A stretch of DNA of 64,000 nucleotides. Origin: Streptomyces antimicrobicus. Its GTDB lineage: Bacteria > Actinomycetota > Actinomycetes > Streptomycetales > Streptomycetaceae. The notes beneath the pieces were generated by a model. That model was not told the DNA's origin and did not search any database. It saw only the letters and a program-made list of their open reading frames with translations. This document shows, one piece after another, positions 26,539-34,950 of the stretch (within the stretch, counting starts at the first letter, position 1; each line of letters starts with the position of its first letter). Location: contig NZ_JAJAUY010000021.1 in NCBI RefSeq assembly GCF_020532625.1, positions 1 through 64,000 on the forward strand, given 5' to 3'. The position numbers and the translations under genes were made by a program.

Positions 26539-26555
26539 CACACGTACTATGTGCT
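26539..26555 (+). repeat. Cassette seam, copy 3
   Basis: Third identical CACACGTACTATGTGCT, opening orphan toxin tip 2, again preceded by the intercassette repeat. Confidence 0.9.
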
Positions 26556-26961
26556 GGCAGGCGCCACCCCGGTCCTCGTCCACAACTGCAACGGCGCGGC
26601 TAAGGCCGCCGAGTCCGTGCAGGGCCCAGGCGACACGGTCGATCTCTACCGTGCCGTGGGGGTGAGGGAATTCGAGGGCGTCATGAAGACGGGCGGATTT
26701 CACCCCGGAGGCCCCAGCCTCGAAGGTCGACAATTTGCATTGACGCAGAATCAGGCGCTTGGCTACGCCAATTGGGACAAGAGTAAGGTTGCGATTCTGA
26801 AGGTCACCGTCGACCGGAGTTCTTTGGGCCGCTTTGACTTCTCCCGGGACATCGATGTGTCAATCTTCCGGAACGGAGTGATCACCGTGCAACCAGGTGC
26901 TCAGAGCGACATATTCCATGACGCCCTCAAGGGATCGAACATGTTCTTTAGCGGAATGTGA
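26539..26961 (+). pseudogene. Orphan Rhs toxin tip 2 (ART-like fold)
   Basis: The frame opens after TGA at 26521-26523 and starts HTYYVLAGATPVLVHNC, then about 120 toxin residues. VDLYRAVGVREFEGVMKTGG, then EGRQFALTQNQALGYANWD, resembles a common polymorphic-toxin family with an ADP-ribosyltransferase-like fold (YRAV near the start, FALT, Ala-rich helix); a catalytic Glu is not obvious. There is no start codon with a ribosome site, so it is silent as it stands. Its end overlaps the immunity gene by 4 nt. Confidence 0.7.
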
Positions 26962-27279
26962 GGGTGAGCTTTGTGCGAGCGCGAGTGAGATTCCTCCTGA
27001 CGGCCGAAGGGGGGGCGGAGGACTTCGGCGCTGAGTGGGATCCGCCCCCAGTTGAAGGTCGGAGAGCGCTTTACCAGTTGCGTCGTGCAGTCCACCACCG
27101 AGGAAGAGGTATTCCATTTGGGTCAGGACTGCGAGGTTGAGCTGGAGCTTGTTTTCCAGGATGAATATCAGGGTTTGCTAAATTCTTGCGACCGGATTGA
27201 GCTTTTCGACGGAAGCAGGTTGATCGCTATCGGTCAGTGGATCGATGATGGTGAACCTGGAGATCGAGGTCGCATCTAG
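26958..27279 (+). pseudogene. Frameshifted immunity gene of orphan toxin 2 (EF-Tu-like barrel family)
   Basis: The GTG at 26958 overlaps the toxin stop. The first frame reads RVRFLLTAEGG and then drifts. From the run of seven G at 27009-27015 the neighbouring frame continues RRTSALSGIRPQLKVGERFT, then EVELELVFQDEYQGL and IELFDGSRLIAIGQW to the stop at 27279. Removing one G gives a continuous protein of about 106 residues resembling small beta-barrel proteins related to EF-Tu domains (VRFLxTAEGGR...GYRPQ...GxxxxCxI). The gene is therefore broken by +1, or phase-variable, or carries a sequencing error in the G-run. Confidence 0.7.
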
Positions 27280-27337
27280 CAGTATTGGAGCCCTCTGAGG
27301 ATCCCCCAGTTCCCCTGTGAGGGGTCCGGGGGCGCCG

Positions 27338-27382
27338 CAATCCCCTTCCAGAAATATTCTCTGGAAGGGGATTGGCGTTTTT
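27338..27382 (+). terminator. Rho-independent terminator closing the third cassette
   Basis: CAATCCCCTTCCAG (27338-27351) pairs perfectly with CTGGAAGGGGATTG (27361-27374), loop 9 nt, followed by GCGTTTTTCT. It lies 58 nt after the immunity stop codon. Confidence 0.88.
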
Positions 27383-27491
27383 CTGGCGAGGATTTGCATG
27401 ACTTCACCGCTGTCTCGCTGGTGAACCTGCCCAGGTCCTCCACCTCAACCACCAGCGCCCCGGGCGGCGGCTCGCCGGCAGGCGCAGAGAT

Positions 27492-27593
27492 GTGGACGAC
27501 CTGCCTGCTTATACCCCGCATCTGAAGGGCACGGTGGAGGGCTTGAACCGGGCGGTGGAGTCGATGTTCTTCGCCTCGTTGCCCGGCTACTGA
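27492..27593 (+). pseudogene. DDE transposase/integrase scrap (Mu/IS481-like)
   Basis: A 33-codon open end reads DDLPAYTPHLKGTVEGLNRA and then FFASLPGY before a stop. This matches the part of rve-type transposases around the third catalytic acid (P-H-x-K-G-x-V-E). Nothing of the rest of the gene is present. The 110 bases before it (27383-27491) show no recognisable feature. Confidence 0.6.
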
Positions 27594-28600
27594 GGTTGAA
27601 CTCGTGATGTCGTGCGGTTGCTCAGGCGGGTCTGATGGCCAGGCCGGTCTAGGCAGCCGTCTATGAGGTGGCTGCGGTACTGGATGTGCCGTAGGCCGCG
27701 TCGTATGCGTTGGATGAGGTGTTCGGGGGTGCTGAAGGCGACGTTGGAGAGCCAGCCGCGTCGCAGGAGGGACCAGATCCCTTCGACGGGGTTGAGGTCG
27801 GGTGCGTAGGGCGGCAGGTAGTGGATGGTCAGCCAGTCCTGGGCTGCCGCCCATTCCCGCAGGTCAGCGGCTTTGTGGACGTTGAGGTTGTCCCAGACGA
27901 GCACGATCGGGCCGTCGAGCTGCTGATGGGCGGCGGTCAGCAGGTCCCGGTAGTCGCGCCAGGAGAAGCTCTTACGCCCGTCACGCTGGCCATCGTCCCG
28001 GCGCGGCCGGTAGATCAGCCTTGAGCGTTGACCGGGCTTGTAGCAGGTCAGCGCGGCAATCGATATCCGCCTGCGGGAACAGCCGCGGACCCGCACCACC
28101 GGGGTCCGGCCGCGCTGGGACCAAGTCTTCGCCTGCGGCGGCGTCATGGAGAAACCGGCCTCGTCCTCGAAGACCAGCCAGGCTCCACGGGCCGCCGCGA
28201 GCCTTCCGCGCAGGGCCACACCACCTTCACCCATCCAGCCACCGCGTCGTCGTCACGTTCCACGGCGCGTCGGGCCGGGACCTGGCAGGACCAGCCGTTA
28301 CGCACCAGGAGCTTGCGCACGCCTGGATCGTGTAGGTCAGGTGGAAGCGCCGGCCGATCACCGTCTTGATTCGCGCGAGCGTCCAGCGCTGGTCCTCCCA
28401 GCCGTGCGCGGCCGGACCCTTGGCCAGCTCCGCCTCCAACTGCGCTTCTGGCTGAGCCTGGGCAGCGACGCTGGCCCTTGAGACCGCAGAGCCCGCGGAC
28501 CGCCCTCGTTCCACGCCTGCCGCCACCGCTGCACCGACCGGACACGGACCCTCAGGTCCTTCGCGATCACAGCGCTCGCCCAGGAACTGGGCCGACCTCT
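27587..28600 (-). pseudogene. IS630-family transposase relic with frameshifts
   Basis: The 3' part is well kept: WLVFEDEAGFSMTPPQAKTW, VLVWDNLNVHKA and LPPYAPDLNPVEGIWSLLRR carry the D...D...E triad of IS630. The 5' part is spread over other frames: AVIAKDLRVRVRSVQRWRQA, AELAKGPAAHGW and RWTLARIKTVIGRRF, then VRKLLVRNGWSCQVPARRAV. At least two frameshifts make it inactive. Its N terminus joins a second IS630 fragment at about 28600. Confidence 0.85.
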
Positions 28601-28994
28601 TACCCATGACCACTGCTCCGTCCGCCACCGGGCAACGGCCTGCTCGTCCCGCTCGACCGCCCGGTGCACCGGGACCTGCGATGACCAGCCCAGCCGGTGC
28701 AGCAGATACGACACCCCACGCGGGGTGTAGCGGTAGCCGAACAGGCGATGGATCAGCTCCGCGGCCCTCGCCAGGGTCCACCGTTGATCCTCGCTCCAGC
28801 CGTGTGCCGCCGGTCCCGCCTCCAGTTCGGCCTGCAACTGCTCCGCCTGGACATAGCCGAGCCGGCACGGAAAGCCGCCGGCCCCCTTGGAAGCCAGGGC
28901 CGTACTGCCGCCCTCACGCCAGACGGCGTGCCAGGCGTAGGCCGACTTCCGTGACACCCGCAGCGGTCAGACCGCCGCCATCCGCGTACCTCAT
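28601..28994 (-). pseudogene. Second IS630-family fragment, N-terminal
   Basis: Begins MRYADGGGLTA at 28994, then after a short deletion reads SRKSAYAWHAVWREGGSTAL, AELEAGPAAHGWSEDQRWTL and HRAVERDEQAVARWRTEQW: the helix-turn-helix half of another IS630 element, different from the one it abuts. The catalytic half is missing, so one element probably recombined into or deleted part of the other. Confidence 0.75.
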
Positions 28995-29056
28995 GACGAG
29001 GATGTAGCACCGTCAACGTCCGCTGTCACCCCACCCTTTCAACCTCAGAGGCAACG

Positions 29057-29402
29057 TCAGCGGACGAGGGCGGCAGTCGAGTGGCGGAGGTCGTGGAAGC
29101 GGATGCGGCGGGGATCGGCCTTGCGGAGGAGCGTGGTGAAGGCGCGGGTGAGGTTGGTTGGGTCGAGCGATCCGCCCTGCGCAGTGGTGAAGACGTGCTC
29201 GTGGGCTGTCAAGCGGTGCCTTCTGCCTCGCGCTCACGCTGCTGCTGTTCGTGGTGGCGCTTCAGCGACTGGACGCAGCGGTCAGGGAGAGCGATGCAGC
29301 GCTCGGAGGCCCGGGTCTTGGTACGCAATGTGGTGTGCCCGCCTGCGCTGCTGCGCTGGAGTGTGCGGCGGATGGCGGCGGCACCGGCGTCGAGGTTGAG
29401 TC
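29057..29402 (-). pseudogene. Tyrosine recombinase relic C, core fragment
   Basis: The minus strand gives LNLDAGAAAIRRTLQRSSAG and LRTKTRASERCIALPD, then after a frameshift HEHVFTTAQGGSLDPTNLTR and FHDLRHSTAALVR with a stop. It covers the segment before and including the HxxR box; the part from the second His to the Tyr is deleted. The end (CGCTGACGTTGCC) matches the end of relic B, so all three relics share an origin. Confidence 0.8.
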
Positions 29403-29404
29403 AG

Positions 29405-29515
29405 GGTAAGTACCACACCCGAGCCCTCCTCTGCCTCGCCAGACGGCGAGCCGACGTCCTCCTCGCGATGCTCCGCGACGGCACCTTCTACGAACTACGT
29501 CCAGCAGTCGCATGA
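29405..29515 (+). pseudogene. IS110-family transposase C-terminal scrap
   Basis: The open tail reads KYHTRALLCLARRRADVLLA and then MLRDGTFYELRPAVA before the stop. The phrase LARRRxDVLxAMLRDGTxYxxRPA is the usual ending of IS110 transposases. No other part of the element is visible. Confidence 0.75.
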
Positions 29516-29538
29516 GAGGCAGGAGGCCTGACGAGCGG

Positions 29539-29699
29539 CTACCGGCTCTGCCCGGCGCCGGGCACGTGATCGGCCACGTCGTAGTTGCCGATCAGATCGG
29601 CAAGATCGCGGGGGCTCATGCCCTTCGCGTTCTGGTGCTCGGGATCGGCTCCGGCTTCCAGCAGCATCCGGAGCGTTGCCGGATCACCTCGGTAGGTGA
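29539..29699 (-). pseudogene. Ankyrin-repeat protein C-terminal scrap at the island edge
   Basis: The minus strand reads RGDPATLRMLLEAGADPEHQ, then NAKGMSPRDLADLIGNYDVA before the stop: the last one and a half ankyrin repeats. The N-terminal part is replaced by the right 311-bp repeat at 29700, so the break coincides with the island boundary. Ankyrin proteins are frequent immunity proteins in polymorphic toxin loci, so this may be the remnant of another cassette. Confidence 0.75.
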
Positions 29700-31595
<1,896 letters not shown>

Positions 31596-31646
31596 CCCGC
31601 AGCGGCCCCTCGCCCCTCGAACGAGAGGCACGGGCCCGCCCACTCC

Positions 31647-31678
31647 CACTGCCCGTCCGGTCGTCCGGGCGGGCAGTG
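31647..31678 (+). terminator. Hairpin after the alpha/beta hydrolase
   Basis: CACTGCCCGTCCGG pairs with CCGGGCGGGCAGTG (14 bp, one G-T pair, 4-nt loop), followed by CCCGTTTCTGT. Confidence 0.75.
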
Positions 31679-31818
31679 CCCGTTTCTGTCGCCCGGTTCC
31701 GGCCCCGGCGGCGCCGGGCGCTGAGAGGCAACACCTCCTGCGCTCAGAAGCATGAGGACCGCCCGAGGAACGCCTACCGTTCGGGGAACGGCACCGATGT
31801 ACTAGTAAAGAGGCATAT

Positions 31819-32904
31819 ATGCAGTTCGGAGTCTTCTCCGTGGGGGACGTGACCCCCGACCCGACGACCGGGCGCACCCCTTCCGAGGGGGAGCGCATCA
31901 AGGCGATGATCGCGATCGCCGTGAAGGCGGAGGAGGTGGGTCTGGACGTGTTCGCGACCGGGGAGCACCACAATCCGCCGTTCGTGCCGTCCTCGCCCAC
32001 CACGATGCTCGGCCACATCGCCGCACGGACCGAGAAGCTGATCCTGTCCACCGCCACGACGCTCATCACCACCAACGACCCGGTGAAGATCGCCGAGGAC
32101 TACGCGATGCTCCAGCACGTGGCCGACGGCCGTGTGGACCTGATGATGGGGCGCGGTAACACCGGTCCCGTCTACCCGTGGTTCGGCCAGGACATCCGGC
32201 AGGGCATCGACCTCGCCAAGGAGAACTACGCGCTGCTGCGCCGGCTGTGGCGTGAGGACGTGGTGGACTGGGAGGGCAGGTTCCGCACCCCGCTGCAGGG
32301 ATTCACGTCCACGCCGCGCCCGCTGGACGGCGTCCCGCCGTTCGTGTGGCACGGTTCCATCCGCTCCCCGGAGATCGCCGAGCAGGCCGCCTTCTACGGT
32401 GACGGGTTCTTCCACAACAACATCTTCTGGCCGGCCGACCACACCCGGCGGATGGTCCAGCTGTACCGGCGGCGGTACGCGGTCCACGGCCACGGCCGGC
32501 CGGAGGACGCCATCGTCGGACTCGGAGGCCAGGTGTTCATGAGGAAGAACTCCCAGGACGCCGTCCGCGAGTTCCGCCCGTACTTCGACAACGCCCCGGT
32601 GTACGGGCACGGTCCGTCGCTGGAGGAGTTCACCGAGCAGACCCCGCTGACGGTCGGTTCGCCCCAGCAGGTGATCGAGCGGACGCTGTCCTTCCGGGAG
32701 ACGGTCGGCGACTACCAGCGGCAGCTGTTCCTGATGGACCACGCCGGCCTGCCGCTGAAGACCGTCCTGGAACAGCTCGACATCCTCGGCGAGGAAGTGG
32801 TGCCCGTGCTGCGCAAGGAGTTCGCCGTCGGCCGCCCGGCCGACGTGCCGGACGCCCCCACGCATGCGTCCCTGCGGGCCGCGAAGGGAGGAACCGGCGC
32901 ATGA
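31819..32904 (+). CDS. FMN-dependent luciferase-like monooxygenase (CE1758 type)
   Basis: 361 residues, a TIM-barrel LLM-class flavin oxidoreductase: MQFGVFSVGD at the start, FATGEHHNPPF at about 37-47, and the ADGRVDLMMGRGNTGPVYPW region expected to hold the flavin phosphate. The next gene, overlapping by 4 nt (ATGA), is its FMN reductase, the paired arrangement known as CE1758/CE1759. Together they should oxygenate an unknown substrate using FMNH2. The upstream gap is AT-rich with TACTAGTAAAGAGGC just before the ATG, the best ribosome/promoter area. Confidence 0.88.
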   Translation: MQFGVFSVGDVTPDPTTGRTPSEGERIKAMIAIAVKAEEVGLDVFATGEHHNPPFVPSSPTTMLGHIAARTEKLILSTATTLITTNDPVKIAEDYAMLQHVADGRVDLMMGRGNTGPVYPWFGQDIRQGIDLAKENYALLRRLWREDVVDWEGRFRTPLQGFTSTPRPLDGVPPFVWHGSIRSPEIAEQAAFYGDGFFHNNIFWPADHTRRMVQLYRRRYAVHGHGRPEDAIVGLGGQVFMRKNSQDAVREFRPYFDNAPVYGHGPSLEEFTEQTPLTVGSPQQVIERTLSFRETVGDYQRQLFLMDHAGLPLKTVLEQLDILGEEVVPVLRKEFAVGRPADVPDAPTHASLRAAKGGTGA

Positions 32905-33515
32905 AACTGGTCGCCGTCTCCGCGGGGCTGAGCACCCCCTCCTCCACGCGCCTGCTCGCCGACCGCCTCGCCGAGGCCGCCCGCGAGGAGCTCGGGAACC
33001 GGGGCCGCGCGGTCGACGTACAGGTCGTCGAACTCCGGGAACTCGCCCTCGCCGTCGCCCACCACTTCGTGACCGGCTTTCCCGGTCCGCCCCTCGCCGC
33101 AGCCGTCGACGCGGTCACCCGGGCGGACGGCCTGATCGCCGTGACCCCCGTCTTCACCGCCTCCTACAGCGGGCTGTTCAAGTCCTTCTTCGACCTGATC
33201 GACCCCGACGCCCTGACGGGCAAGCCGGTCCTCCTCGCGGCGACCGGCGGGACGGCCCGCCATTCCCTGGTCCTGGACCACGCCCTGCGCCCGCTCTTCG
33301 CCTACCTGCGGGCGGCCGCGGTACCCACCGCGGTGTACGCGGCCTCCGAGGACTGGGGATCGGGCGGCGACGCGTACACCGAGGGCCTGCCCGGTCGGGT
33401 ACGGAGGGCGGCCGCCGAGCTCGCCGCGCTGATGGCCGCCCGCCCGGCCGGGGAGGCGCCCGAGGACGAGGTCACCGCCCTCGAACGCCGGCTCTCCGAC
33501 CTTCGGTTCGACTGA
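32901..33515 (+). CDS. NAD(P)H-dependent FMN reductase (CE1759 type)
   Basis: 204 residues, flavodoxin-like: VAVSAGLSTPSSTRLLADRL is the FMN phosphate loop, and TPVFTASYSGLFKSFFDL the isoalloxazine-side motif of the NADPH:FMN reductase family. It supplies reduced FMN to the monooxygenase, translationally coupled through the ATGA overlap. Its last 44 bp overlap, on the opposite strand, the end of the AraC regulator gene. Confidence 0.88.
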   Translation: MKLVAVSAGLSTPSSTRLLADRLAEAAREELGNRGRAVDVQVVELRELALAVAHHFVTGFPGPPLAAAVDAVTRADGLIAVTPVFTASYSGLFKSFFDLIDPDALTGKPVLLAATGGTARHSLVLDHALRPLFAYLRAAAVPTAVYAASEDWGSGGDAYTEGLPGRVRRAAAELAALMAARPAGEAPEDEVTALERRLSDLRFD

Positions 33516-34554
33516 CGTCCCGCAGACCGTCGGCCGTGGTGGTCGACGCGGTCGTGGACGGCCCGGCGGGCACCGGGGACAGCGGGTCGCGGGCGGTGTG
33601 CAGGGCGCGCCACTCACGAGGGGGGACACCGTAGGCGGCGCGGAAGATCCGGCTGAAATGGGCGGGGCTGCTGAATCCCCACCGATGGGCGACCGCCGAC
33701 ACACTGGCGGTCGCCCTGCCGCGGTGGGCCAGCTCCCGGCTGCATTCCTCCAGACGCCGTCGCTGGACGAGCCGGCAGACGGTGGTCCCCTCACCTTCGA
33801 ACAGCTTGTGGAGGTAGCGCACCGACATGCCGTGTGCCCGAGCGATGCTCTCCGGCGACAGGTCCGGGTCGCCCAGGTTGCGGTCGATGTGCTCACGCAC
33901 GCGCAGCAGCAGGGCACCGGAAGCGGTGTCCGGACGGGCGCCGTCCGGACGCGTCCGCTCGGCGATCAGCGTGCTGAGCAGATCGACGAAATCACCGGCC
34001 AGTCTGTGCGCGATGACGGGAGGCCGGGCGCCGGACAGGGAGGCCAACGCGGACAGGAAGAGACAGAGCATCCCCCCGACGCCACCGCTCGTGCGGATGG
34101 CGTCGCCGGCGATCCGACGCAGGTCGCTGTCGGACACGGGCAAGGTGTGGCGGGGGAGCTGGAAGACGTGCGTGGTGAAACGCCGGGGGTAGTCGATGGA
34201 GTACGGTCTGCCCGTCTCGTACACCACCAGGTCCCCCTCGCCCACCTCCGTGGTCCGGCCGCCCTGCGCGAAGGTGGCCGTGCCGGACATCTGGACTGCC
34301 ACCGCCACCAGCGCTTCGCAGGACGGGGTGATGAGCGCCGGGGTACGGCTGACGGACTTCGCGTCGGCCTCCACGGTCGAGACCTGGAGGTACCCGAGGC
34401 GACGGGTGGTGATCCTGCCGTCGAAGGGGCCGGTCCCCCGCGGTGACACCGCCATCGGCACCAGCGTTCTGCTCACCACCTCGTTCCAGTACGTCACCTT
34501 CTGCTGCTCGGGGACGGAGTCGGTCGTCAGCATCACGTTCAAGGCGGCCTCCAC
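33472..34554 (-). CDS. AraC-family regulator with AraC-binding-like N terminus
   Basis: 360 residues. An N-terminal cupin-like sensor domain covers about 40-200, and a C-terminal double helix-turn-helix covers about 225-325 (SPESIARAHGMSVRYLHKLF and VAHRWGFSSPAHFSRIF). The tail after the HTH is long and low-complexity. The start is uncertain: GTG 34554 lacks a clear ribosome site, while TTG 34542 or ATG 34533 lie behind GGAGG (34548-34552). It is convergent with the flavin pair and divergent from the LuxR gene; a role in controlling either is plausible but unproven. Confidence 0.82.
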   Translation of the reverse strand: MEAALNVMLTTDSVPEQQKVTYWNEVVSRTLVPMAVSPRGTGPFDGRITTRRLGYLQVSTVEADAKSVSRTPALITPSCEALVAVAVQMSGTATFAQGGRTTEVGEGDLVVYETGRPYSIDYPRRFTTHVFQLPRHTLPVSDSDLRRIAGDAIRTSGGVGGMLCLFLSALASLSGARPPVIAHRLAGDFVDLLSTLIAERTRPDGARPDTASGALLLRVREHIDRNLGDPDLSPESIARAHGMSVRYLHKLFEGEGTTVCRLVQRRRLEECSRELAHRGRATASVSAVAHRWGFSSPAHFSRIFRAAYGVPPREWRALHTARDPLSPVPAGPSTTASTTTADGLRDVSRTEGRRAGVRGR

Positions 34555-34950
34555 TCAGGGACGGGTCTGTTCAGGGCTGAGGGCGGAGGGCGAGGCGGCG
34601 AAAAGGGGAGTGCCTCTGCGGACGGAAGGACCGGAGCCGGCCGTACCGTGCTGCCGCTCAGGCAGGCGGCCGTCGCCTCGGGACAGGCCGGTGCAAGGCC
34701 TGTGCACCGGCTCTGACCTGCGGGTTCTCGCTCTCTGAGAACAGCCAAACATCCCGTGGGCGGCGGTCCCAGGCACAACAGAGGCAGAAATTCCTGCCGG
34801 CCGGCCGGCATGCCGCGGCGGGCGGCGGGCGGACCCGGAGGTGCGGACGGCCCACTCCGGTCGCATAGGCTGATCAGTTGATCATGCAGTGCGTGAGTCT
34901 GTAGGAATATCCAAGGGGAGTGGTCGTGGTCGAGCGGACCGGGGGCCGGC
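34555..34950. promoter_or_regulatory. Divergent regulatory region, AraC / LuxR genes
   Basis: 396 bp between oppositely oriented regulators. A perfect inverted repeat GCCGGTGCA-AGGCCTG-TGCACCGGC at 34687-34711 could be an operator or hairpin. TGATCAGTTGATCA at about 34870-34883 is another short dyad near a plausible promoter for the LuxR gene. No gene is seen. Confidence 0.45.

Larger units (their letters stand above)
7673..29699. mobile_element. 22-kb accessory island bounded by the 311-bp repeat
   Basis: The interval holds a membrane protein, a divergent pair of giant secreted-protein genes including an Rhs toxin, a toxin/immunity cassette array, three tyrosine-recombinase relics, IS630 relics near both ends and IS110 and other transposase scraps. 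Several parts have visibly lower GC than the flanks. Joining 7672 to 30011 would restore an uninterrupted MBL gene followed by the DUF6234 gene, so I infer an insertion. The recombinase genes are broken, so the island is probably no longer self-mobile. Confidence 0.75.

Noticed and set aside
27383..27491. Minus-strand GALVVEVEDLGRFTSETAVK wording considered as a gene fragment
   Set aside because: No family recognised and no start or continuation; may be chance coding in relic DNA.
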